From: Azotimanducus sp963663145
Lineage (GTDB): Bacteria > Pseudomonadota > Gammaproteobacteria > Pseudomonadales > Azotimanducaceae
NCBI GenBank assembly: GCA_963663145.1
Contig: OY760134.1
Coordinates: forward strand, 2,294,001-2,358,000
Length of the DNA stretch: 64,000 bases
Reading direction: 5' to 3'
Under the pieces are notes generated by a model. The model was given only the letters and a program-made list of their open reading frames with translations, was not told where the DNA came from and searched no databases. The first letter of the stretch is position 1. Every line of letters begins with the position of its first letter. This document shows, in pieces, positions 36,427-45,300 of the stretch. The position numbers were made by a program, and so were the translations under genes.

Positions 36427-39400
36427 TTATGGCGCTTCCGCGTTGGCGAGGGTGGCGGCTTCGTTGATGTTGACGGAGACGAGGCGGGAGACGCCTGGTT
36501 CGCGCATGGTGACGCCGAGTAGGTGGTCGGCCATTTCCATGGTCAGTTTGTTGTGGGTGATGATGAGGAATTGCACTTCTCCGGACATCTCGCGCAGGAG
36601 TTCGACGAAGCGCCCGACGTTTTCATCATCCAAGGGCGCGTCCACCTCGTCGAGCAGGCAGACCGGGCTTGGATTCAGGCGAAACAGCGAGAACACCAGG
36701 GCGATCGCCGACATGGCCTTTTCACCACCGGAAAGAAGCGCGACACTTGTGTTGCGTTTGCCGGGAGGATTCGCCATGAAGGTGATGCCGGTTTCGAGCA
36801 GGCGCTCGCCATGAATTTCGAGCCTCGCCATGCCACCGCCGAAGAGCTTCGGAAACAAATCGGCAAGCCCTTCATTGGCGAGTTCGTAGGTGCTGCGAAA
36901 GCGCTTCACCATGTCCTCATCAATCTGGTCGAGCGCACTCGACAAGGTTTCGAGCGATTGCTCCAGATCTTCGATTTGCGCCACCAGCTCGTCATAGTGC
37001 TGCTGTTCCTGCGCCAGATCCTCGCTGGCCGCCAGATTCACATCGCCAATGCGGGCGAGCGAACGCTCCGCATCAAGGCGTTTTGCTTCAATCTCATCGG
37101 CCGACAAGCCTTCAAGCGAGGCGCGCGTTTCGTCCAAAGAAGATTCGCTCGCGCCGAGCCGCTCAATGCGCGCGGCGAGTTCGACCATCTGCGCCCTCAT
37201 TTCCCCGGCAGCAACGCGCGTATTCTCGCGATGTTCCCGCAACGCCTCAAGCGCCGCCTCGATATCGCGAAGCGCTTGTACTTCGGCACGAATGTTTTCC
37301 TCAGTGCTGTCGAGCGTCTGTCGCACTGATTGGAGTTGTTGTTCAATCTGCAACCGCTGCTGTAACCAGTGCTCGCGCTCGCTTTCAAGCTTCGGGCGGC
37401 CCTTGCCGGCCGCCTTGATGCGCCGATTGATTTGATCGATGCGCTCCTTCAACGCTTCGGCCCTGCTCACCACCTGGGGTAAGGCTTCATTGAGCGACCC
37501 TTCGGCAACCACCAGCCGTTCATGCTCCACGCGTGTATTCTGATATTGGGCCTCGCTCTCTTGCACCGCCTCGCGCAGGGCATCACGCTCTGCCTCGCCG
37601 CTCTCAACAAGAAGTTCGATGCGCGAATTGGTCTGGTTTTGCGCACGGCAGCGCTCGGCGAGCGCATCACGTTCCGATTCACCTTTGCGAAGATGTTGAT
37701 TGAAAGTTTCAATGTGCTCCCGGATCCCTTCACGCACCGCAGCCACTTCTTCCCGTCGCTGGCGAGCTTCGCTCAGCCGCGCTTCTTCCGCCTGGCGGCG
37801 CGCTAGTGCTTGACCGCGCGTCGTTTGCGCTGCGTCGAGGTGCCGCTCGATGTCATCGAGTTCGGTCTGCGTATCTTCGAGCGAAGCGCGGACTTCGGTG
37901 AGTGATTGCTCTGCGGCCTGCACGGCATTGCCGACGGTATCGCAGTTGAATTTCAGCTCCTCCACATCCGGCGCAAGGTCGAAGGCCGACTCGGGCAGAT
38001 GACGGCGATTCACGCGAATCCAATCCTTACCCACCCAAGTGCCATCACGGCAGATGATGGACTCGCCCGCGGAGAGATCAGCGCGTTTGGCGAGCGCATC
38101 CGCAGTGTTCTCTTCAAGGCGAATTCCGGCAAACAGGCTGCCGAAATCCACGCCAAGGACGCGCTTGAGCGGGGATCGCGCACCCGATCTCGGAGCCGCG
38201 CGTTCGAGGATCAGTAGTTCGCCAGCTGCCAATCCTTGAAGATGCACGGCAAGGCTGTCGATGGAGGGCGCAAGAACACCCGCGGTCTTGCCCGAGAGCA
38301 ATGTGCGCGCCGCCGCTTCCCATCCCTTTTCCACCTGCACCGAATTGCCGAGCCGCGGCAATTCCTTGGCCTTTTGCGCCGCCAGCCACTCGTCAATGGC
38401 CTCGGAATCCGTCTCGCCGGCTTCACCGACCAGCGCGAGGATCGCCGAGAGTTCGCGACGCAGTCGTTGCTCTTCGCCTCGCTTGACTTCGACCTCGGCT
38501 TCAAGCGCGGCGAACTCGCGGCGAAGATCGCCGCGCTTGCCAAGTGCTTGCTCCTTGCGTTCAAAGAGCTTTTGGTAGGCGCGTTCGGCAGTCTGCACCT
38601 CGATCTTGAGATCGGCGAGTAAATCCGCCTCGTCTCCCTCAAGTTCGATTTCGAGCTGCCCGATTCGATTTTGATGTTCGACGATACGCTCGCCCGTACT
38701 CGCCAAATCCGCTTCGAGGAGTGCCAATTCCTGGCCGAGTCGCGAGGCTTGGGCAGTGGCCGCATCGCGCTCGGCTCTCCGGGTGCGCAGGCGCTCGTCT
38801 AATTTTTGCAGCGCTTCCCTGTCCTGCCGTCTGGCGCCATCCTTGACTTCGATTTGCCGCGCGTGCTCTTGGATGGCTTGCTTGGTGTCGCGAAGACGTT
38901 GTCTGGTGTTTTTGATGCTGTCGAGCACCGCTGCGCGCTCAGACATGGCCGCGGTCACGTCTTGCGAGTGCTGTTGCACTGCCTGCTCAAGGCTCTTGAT
39001 GGCACCCTCGGTGCGTGAAATCTCCGCGCCGGCATCGAAATAGGCACCATTGACCTTGTTCAGTTCTGCGTTGGTGGCATCCCGCTCGGCAAAGAGCGCA
39101 TCGCGGCGAGCCTCCTTGGCGGCGCGGCGGGTCTCGCAGTCGGCGACCCTGGACTCGGACTTTGCCACTTCGGACTCAAGCTTCTTGAGTTCGGCATCGG
39201 CTTGATCCTTGCGCGTGTGCACTTCGCAGGCTTCGAGATCGCGCCGACGCTGGGCAAGCTCGCGATAGCGTTTGGCGCGTCTCGCCTGACGCTTGAGATT
39301 CGCGATGCGTTCTTCGCGCTCGTGGCGCAGGTCGTTGGCGCGTTCGAGATTGAGCTTGGCGTGCTCCATGCTGAGTTCGGTCTCCCGGCGCCGCTCCTTG

Positions 39401-39918
39401 TAACGCGAAACGCCAGCGGCTTCTTCGAGATAACCGCGCAGCTCTTCAGGCTTGGCTTGCACGAGCTGGGAGATTTGCCCCTGCTCGATAATGGCATAGC
39501 CTTGCGAGGTGAAGCCGGTGTCGAGAAACACATCAAGTACGTCCCGGCGCCGGCATCTGGTGCCGTTGAGGCGATAGACGGATTGCCCGTCGCGGGAGAT
39601 TTCTCGGCGCACCGAGAGTTCGCTGCCTCCGTCGCGTAAGCGCCCGACCTGCCCCTCCACTTCATCAAATATGAGCTCTATGCTCGCGATATCCGAGGGC
39701 GCACGCGCATCCGAACCCTTAAAGATGACATCCTCAAGGATTTCACCGCGCAGACTCTTGGCCGAGCGCTCGCCAATGACCCAGCGCACGGCATCGATGA
39801 TGTTCGACTTGCCGGCACCGTTGGGTCCGACCAGCGCCGTTCGGTTGGTGGGCAGATCGATGACGGCCGGATCGACAAAGGTCTTGAAACCGGAGAGGCG
39901 TATCTGACGCAGGCGCAT
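36427..39918 (-). CDS. smc: Chromosome segregation protein SMC
   Basis: The product has 1163 residues with the complete SMC pattern: Walker A LVGPNGAGKSN (about 32-41), the loop QGYAIIEQGQISQ, long coiled coils, a flexible hinge in the middle (about 500-620), and C-terminal LLSGGEKAMSAIAL signature and Walker B VCLLDEVDAPLDD. SMC compacts and segregates the chromosome with ScpA and ScpB, which are not in the window. Its presence shows an SMC rather than MukB lineage of gammaproteobacteria. It is the first gene of the smc, zipA, ligA, dinG group. Confidence 0.97.
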   Translation of the reverse strand: MRLRQIRLSGFKTFVDPAVIDLPTNRTALVGPNGAGKSNIIDAVRWVIGERSAKSLRGEILEDVIFKGSDARAPSDIASIELIFDEVEGQVGRLRDGGSELSVRREISRDGQSVYRLNGTRCRRRDVLDVFLDTGFTSQGYAIIEQGQISQLVQAKPEELRGYLEEAAGVSRYKERRRETELSMEHAKLNLERANDLRHEREERIANLKRQARRAKRYRELAQRRRDLEACEVHTRKDQADAELKKLESEVAKSESRVADCETRRAAKEARRDALFAERDATNAELNKVNGAYFDAGAEISRTEGAIKSLEQAVQQHSQDVTAAMSERAAVLDSIKNTRQRLRDTKQAIQEHARQIEVKDGARRQDREALQKLDERLRTRRAERDAATAQASRLGQELALLEADLASTGERIVEHQNRIGQLEIELEGDEADLLADLKIEVQTAERAYQKLFERKEQALGKRGDLRREFAALEAEVEVKRGEEQRLRRELSAILALVGEAGETDSEAIDEWLAAQKAKELPRLGNSVQVEKGWEAAARTLLSGKTAGVLAPSIDSLAVHLQGLAAGELLILERAAPRSGARSPLKRVLGVDFGSLFAGIRLEENTADALAKRADLSAGESIICRDGTWVGKDWIRVNRRHLPESAFDLAPDVEELKFNCDTVGNAVQAAEQSLTEVRASLEDTQTELDDIERHLDAAQTTRGQALARRQAEEARLSEARQRREEVAAVREGIREHIETFNQHLRKGESERDALAERCRAQNQTNSRIELLVESGEAERDALREAVQESEAQYQNTRVEHERLVVAEGSLNEALPQVVSRAEALKERIDQINRRIKAAGKGRPKLESEREHWLQQRLQIEQQLQSVRQTLDSTEENIRAEVQALRDIEAALEALREHRENTRVAAGEMRAQMVELAARIERLGASESSLDETRASLEGLSADEIEAKRLDAERSLARIGDVNLAASEDLAQEQQHYDELVAQIEDLEQSLETLSSALDQIDEDMVKRFRSTYELANEGLADLFPKLFGGGMARLEIHGERLLETGITFMANPPGKRNTSVALLSGGEKAMSAIALVFSLFRLNPSPVCLLDEVDAPLDDENVGRFVELLREMSGEVQFLIITHNKLTMEMADHLLGVTMREPGVSRLVSVNINEAATLANAEAP

Positions 39919-39994
39919 GGCGGATCAGGCTCTAGGTGCGCCGAGTCCTGCCGTGGGCCGACTTTTGGAACCATGCATTTCGGTGAGCGCGTAC

Positions 39995-40021
39995 CCCCTC
40001 TCGGAAGGCTTGCGAGAGGGG
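39995..40021. terminator. Strong 9-bp hairpin between smc and the upstream secreted-protein gene
   Basis: CCCCTCTCG pairs perfectly with CGAGAGGGG across a 9-base loop. It lies just after the stop of the gene at 40044 and before the smc start. No T run follows on either strand, so it may be a terminator-like or RNA-stability structure rather than a standard terminator. Confidence 0.4.
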
Positions 40022-40043
40022 CGTGATGCGGGGATTGTTTCGA

Positions 40044-40460
40044 TTATTCCGCTTGTTCCGCTTGGCGCGCACGAAACAAGCGCAATTGCGCGTTGAAGCT
40101 CGCCGCGATGACTTCGATCTGCTCGACACCATTATTGTAGAGGCTGGTGAGCGCGGAGTTCTGCTCTGGGGTGATGTCCTCACCGAGGGATTCGATCGCC
40201 TCTTCAATACAGGCGAAAGATGCCTGCATATCGGTTTGGTAGGCGCGTATGGCCGCACTGGCTGCCGCGAGGTCTGCTTGGGCTGCCGTGTTGCCGTCCG
40301 GAACCACGGGCGGTTCGGGAAAGGCGCAGTCTTTGACATCAAGGCCAAGATCCAAGGTTTCGCCCTCAGCGACTTCGACTTCCTCGGCGAGGAGTGCGAT
40401 AGCTGATGCGCTCGGTATGGAGAGCAGCAGCGTGAGGGCGACAAGAGGCAGGGACTTCAC
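40044..40460 (-). CDS. Secreted hypothetical protein
   Basis: The product has 138 residues. A clear signal peptide (KSLPLVALTLLLSIPSASA) is followed by an acidic segment and a mostly helical domain (LAAASAAIRAYQTDM, CIEEAIESLGEDITPEQ, LRLFRARQAEQAE). Two cysteines (in DCAF and FACIEE) could form a disulfide. I do not recognise the family. It lies between the initiator tRNA and smc on the same strand. Confidence 0.75.
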   Translation of the reverse strand: MKSLPLVALTLLLSIPSASAIALLAEEVEVAEGETLDLGLDVKDCAFPEPPVVPDGNTAAQADLAAASAAIRAYQTDMQASFACIEEAIESLGEDITPEQNSALTSLYNNGVEQIEVIAASFNAQLRLFRARQAEQAE

Positions 40461-40491
40461 AGCGGGACTCCGTATGTCTTGGGCGGAAGTT

Positions 40492-40568
<77 letters not shown>

Positions 40569-40624
40569 TCCGAGCAAGCTATTGTAACGAAATGTGGGTG
40601 GGTTGTGGGTTCGTGTGTTGGGAA

Positions 40625-41008
40625 TCAGGTTGCCAGGGTGCCGAATAGGGCGAGGGCTGTGGCGATCAGGGTGGTCATGATCGCGATCATCATGCGAAAC
40701 ACGCTGCGTTGGAGGGTGAGCATGCTGTTCTGCAGGTTGAGCATGGCTGTCTGGAGGTTGCCCATATTGGTTTGGAGATGCCTCATATTGGTTTGGAGGT
40801 CGTTGATGTCCTCGTCGCGTCCTCTGATGACCTTCAGAATCTGCTCGGTGTGTTCTTTTAGGCGCGTCTCCAAGATTTCCGGTGTGACGGCGAAGGTTTC
40901 CATGGCCAGCGCCACCGATTCAATCACCGCATCGGACTGGTGGCGGCTGAATCCGGAGCTTTCGAGAGTCTCGGACATGTTTTGCAGTTGGTTGACCTGT
41001 GCTTTCAT
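40625..41008 (-). CDS. Coiled-coil, tail-anchored protein (CCDC90/DUF1640-like), paralogue B
   Basis: The product has 127 residues from the ATG at 41008, chosen because the leader (AGGGGTATACTCATG) is shared with the other two paralogues. It begins MKAQVNQLQNMSETLESSGF, continues with SDAVIESVALAMETFAVTPE, then a heptad-like repeat of LQTNMxxLQT units, and ends with a membrane helix (IAIMTTLIATALALFGTL). Topology resembles CCDC90/DUF1640-like proteins. Function unknown. It lies just downstream of the luciferase-like gene on the same strand. Confidence 0.75.
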   Translation of the reverse strand: MKAQVNQLQNMSETLESSGFSRHQSDAVIESVALAMETFAVTPEILETRLKEHTEQILKVIRGRDEDINDLQTNMRHLQTNMGNLQTAMLNLQNSMLTLQRSVFRMMIAIMTTLIATALALFGTLAT

Positions 41009-41090
41009 GAGTATACCCCTGTTTGGAACGTGCACTGTTGGGGTATCAAACAGGTTTATGGGAGCAGGCGTTGCAGAGATTTGCTTGGGG
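41009..41090 (-). promoter_or_regulatory. Conserved leader of coiled-coil paralogue B
   Basis: Read on the minus strand, this shares with the leader at 61243 an AAATCTCCTACAA block, an AATCTCTGCAACGCCTGCTC-like block, TGTTTGATACC and GGGGTATACTC ahead of the ATG. The spacing between TGTTTGAT and TATACT is kept at about 28 bases. Confidence 0.65.
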
Positions 41091-41116
41091 GCTTGTAGGA
41101 GATTTGATGCTTTTTG

Positions 41117-42178
41117 TCAGGTCTTGGATGCCGGTTGGGGATTGAGGCGGGCGCATTGGGCGGCGAATTGTATGGCCTGGGTGTCTCCTGTGATGGTGAG
41201 GCCGGTGAGGCCGCAGTCTTCCCAGTCCCGGAATCGGCGGCGGATGCGGGCTTCGGGGCCTACGAGTGCGCCCTGGTCCACGAACTCGTCGGGGACGGCG
41301 GCGATGGCTTCGTCCTTGCGCTTGGCGAGATAGAGTTCTTGGATGCTTTCGGCGGCGTCGCCGAAGCCGCGGCGGATCATCATTTCCTTGTGAAAATTCA
41401 AGTTCTTGTGACCCATGCCGCCGACATAGAGGGCCGCCGTGGGTTTGAGCGTCTGAAGGGCGCTGCGCACCGCCTCGCCGGAGTCCTCGGTGACAATCAC
41501 CTGTGTGCCCGCTTGGGCTTCAAAGTCGCGGCGCGTCTTGCCGGCCTTGGCAAGGCCCTGATCGATCCAGTCCTGATAGAGGTGCGCAGATTCCGGCACA
41601 TAGCCCAAGGGCAGCCAGCCGTCGGCGATCTCGGCCGTGAGGCGCACCGTGCTTTCCATGGCCGTGCCGAGCCAGATGGGGATGTCGGGGTTCATGTGCA
41701 ATATGGACTTTAGAGGCTTGCCGACACCCTTTGCGCCCTCGCCCGTGAAGGGCAGACTGATCTCCCGCCCTTCGTGGACGACCGGTTGCTCGCGCGCGAA
41801 GATCTTCTTCATGATGGACACGTAGTCCTTGATGCGATAGTAGGGTCGGCCCCAAGGCTGGCCGTACCAGCCCTCAACGATTTGTGGGCCGGAGACGCCA
41901 ATGCCGCAGATCACTCGGTTGCCGCCGGCCAATTGGTCGAGGGTGGCCATGGCCATCGCAGCGTTGGCGGGAGTGCGCCCGGCAAGTTGCAGGACGGCGG
42001 TGCCGAGGCGGATGTGTGAAGTGTGGGCGGCGATGTAGGCGAGCGGTGTGATTGCGTCGGAGCCGTAGGCTTCGGCGGTCCAGACGGAATCGTAGCCGAG
42101 GCGCTCGGCGAGCTGTATTTTTTCCAGCGGGAGGCTGAGATTGGCGCCGGAATAACCGATGTTGAGGCCTAGTTTCAT
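41117..42178 (-). CDS. LLM-class (luciferase-like) flavin/F420-dependent oxidoreductase
   Basis: The product has 353 residues. It begins MKLGLNIGYSGANLS and has the TIM-barrel pattern of the family: AERLGYDSVWTAEAYGSDA, IRLGTAVLQLAGRTPANAAM, GGNRVICGIGVSGPQIVEGW and PIWLGTAMESTVRLTAEIADGWLP. These resemble F420-dependent members (MSMEG-type), but FMN use is also possible; F420 is unusual in gammaproteobacteria. The substrate is unknown. Its first 215 bp are duplicated at 60631-60845. Confidence 0.85.
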   Translation of the reverse strand: MKLGLNIGYSGANLSLPLEKIQLAERLGYDSVWTAEAYGSDAITPLAYIAAHTSHIRLGTAVLQLAGRTPANAAMAMATLDQLAGGNRVICGIGVSGPQIVEGWYGQPWGRPYYRIKDYVSIMKKIFAREQPVVHEGREISLPFTGEGAKGVGKPLKSILHMNPDIPIWLGTAMESTVRLTAEIADGWLPLGYVPESAHLYQDWIDQGLAKAGKTRRDFEAQAGTQVIVTEDSGEAVRSALQTLKPTAALYVGGMGHKNLNFHKEMMIRRGFGDAAESIQELYLAKRKDEAIAAVPDEFVDQGALVGPEARIRRRFRDWEDCGLTGLTITGDTQAIQFAAQCARLNPQPASKT

Positions 42179-42399
42179 TGGTTGGGGCGGCTGGCGTTGC
42201 TTGGGGTGGGTAGGGTAATCGAATTGTACGGGGCGGTGTGCTGAAGGAATGTTGTCGCTTCGTTGCAGGGTGGTTGGAGGCGTCCTGCCGCCGCGCCCTT
42301 CTCCGCTTGATTCGTCAATTCTTCCATACCCACGCAGTTTTGGCCTCTTTGTGGAGAAAAGAAGTAAAATGACTCAATGGTAGGCATAAAGGGCTATTG

Positions 42400-45300
42400 A
42401 TGTCCCGATCGGCGCAGTGTCCCCATCCTAGACCGGCGTACTCTCTTGGGGGCCGATTTGCATTTGTCGCGGTGTTGTTTTGCGCCTGCTTGGCGCAGGC
42501 CGAAACCTATCGGTTGCCGTTGTTTGTGGGCACGACCGACTCGGGGCAGACGGGTGTGCTGCGAATTCAGAATGCCTCGAGCTCGTCCGGGACGGTGGCC
42601 ATCTACGCCGTTAACGACGCAGGCAGCAAGTCGGGTCCCGCGACCCTGACGCTAGCGGCCAACGCCGCAGTCGAAATCGATGCCGACGATCTCGTGTCGG
42701 GCAACAGCGCCAATGGGGTCAGCGGCGGCGTGGGAACCATCACCGGCGGTGTGCGCCTCGAAATCGTCACGGCCTTGTCGATCAACGCGCTCGCGTACTT
42801 GCGCACCAGCGACGACACGTTTGCGGTGCTGCACGACGAGATCCAAGCGCGAATGACCGCGAGCGGCGGTTACGAATACCGGGTTCGGGTGTTCAACCCG
42901 GCCAGCAACCTGTCGCAAGCGAGCAGCCTCAGACTCATCAATCCGAACGGCCGGTCCGCGAGTGTCACCATCACTGGTCGCGATGACTCCGGTGCCGAAG
43001 CGGCCAGCGGTTCCTTGCGATTGACGCTCGCCGCAGGCGCCGCACGCAGGGTGTCGGCGCAGGATCTCGAGGCTGGGGGAAGCGGGCTCGGTGGCCAGCT
43101 TGGCGCGGGAAGCGGTAAGTGGCGCTTGCTGGTGTCCGCAGATCAACCCATCGAAGTCGTCAATCTGGTGAAATCGTCCACCGGTCGTCTGGATAACCTC
43201 TCATCGGCGGCGAGGGACGGCCTCGCACCACATGATGCGCTTGTGTTCGACGAACGATTCGTCGGCAGGGTGATCAGCACCCGTTCCGAACACCAGACGG
43301 GCAGCTTGAGCATCCGCACCGGCAAGGCGTTTTCGGAAACAATCGAACCTGTGGGCGGAAGCTCTAGCACCCAATCCGGCAATTACGTCTACACGCGGGC
43401 CAATCGCGATGCGGGCGAACTCAGGCTGAACTACTCTCAAGGCGATCCTTGCATCACCAATTTGCAATTCTCTTCGCGCAGCGACGGCTGGTATGCCTCG
43501 CGCTGTGGCGGGTCGGATGATGCGCAAGCGACTTGGCGCGGCGGTCGCTGGACGGTTGTCGAAGACGCGACACCGCCCGCGCCGGGGGATGAAAGCGGAC
43601 CACGATTCGCCGCCGACGGTCGCTCCTTCGACCAGAACTTCGATCTCAACCAAGCGATCAGCACGCTCATATTGCCAGCCGCATCCGGAGGCACGGGAGC
43701 GCTGACCTACAGCCTCACGCCCGCGGTGCCCGGGCTCGGTTTCGATGCGGCCAGGCGCCAACTCACCGGCACACCGACAGAATCGGGTGTGCGCAGCATG
43801 ATCTATACCGCCACGGATTCGGACGGCGAATCGGGCACTCTGAATTTTTTGATCGTGGTGCGCGATGCAAATTCCGAGGACTGTCTGCTCGGCTTGCTGG
43901 TGCGTGCGCGCCAAAGCTGCAACTATCCGGGGACCACCGATGCCTTCTCGGTGAAGGCGGACGGCAGCGCCAGCTTCCTAGTCGTGACCTCCTCGCGCGC
44001 GATCAACCTGCCGAACCGAACCTACCAGGGCAAGGTCTACGATTTCCGCGCAGAGCACAAGGGCGACGGCGTGTGGCGCATCGAACGGCTACAGGGTGTC
44101 CAAGCGCCGACACCCAACACCACGCCAAAGATTCCGGCCGCGGATGCGCCGAGCGATCAGACCTACACTCAAAACGAGACCATCACAAGGCTGACACTGC
44201 CGGCCGCGACCGACGGGGAAGGCGCACTGGTCTACAGCTTGACACCGACTGTGCCGGGGATTGCGTTCAACGCCGCGACCCGACGGCTGAGCGGCACGCC
44301 GACGACCGCCGGCACCTACGCCATGACCTACAGGGTGACGGACGAGGATGGTGACAGCAGCAGTGTCGCCTTCACCATCACCGTGGAAGAAGCCGATATC
44401 ATCGATGAAGGCACGCCCGATCTGGTGCTGTCGTCGCCGACCGTCAACGACAATACCCTCAAGACGGGGGAGCCCTTCACCTTTCTCGTGACCTTGCGCA
44501 ATGAAGGGGACGGCGAATCCGCCGCCACCACGCTGCGCTACTACGAATCCTCCGACGCGACGATTTCGAGCAGCGACAAGCAGGTGCGAACGGAGCAGGT
44601 CAGCGCATTGGCCGCCTCCGGGGCACGCAACGAGTCCGAATCCTTGCTCACACCCTTGACGCCCGGCACCTACTACTACGGGGCTTGCATCGACAGCGTT
44701 GCTGGCGAGCGCAATACGGGCAACAACTGCTCTGGGGGTGCGCGCGTCACCGTGACGCCGGTTGATACGACCGTGGATGGTCGCGATCTTATCGTCGAGA
44801 AACCCGGCGTCAGCGATAGGTCGCCGACCACCGGGGCATCCTTCACCCTCAATGCCACGGTACGCAACCGCGGCGATGAATCGACTCCCGCAACCACCGT
44901 GCGCTACTACCGCTCCACGGATGCGACCATCACCACCAGCGATACCGCGGAAGGCACGGATTCCGTTCCCACCCTGGCCTCCCAGGGCACGAGCTACGAG
45001 TCCATCAGAATCAACGCGCCTTCCAGCACGGGGATTTACTACTACGGGGCCTGCGTCGAAACGGTGAACAACGAGGTGAATCGAAACAACAACTGTTCGA
45101 CTGCCGTGCGCGTGGCGGTTTCGAGCAGCAATAGCGGGGGCGGGAACAATCCGGGCGACGGAGGCGGCTCGATTCCCACCAAGAGCCCGGATCTGACGGT
45201 GGATTCGGTGCGGGTGAGCACCTCAAGCGGGGGGTACGCGTTCAGTTTCGACCTCACCATCAAGGTGCGCAATCGCGGCAGCGCGTCCGCGCAACAGTCA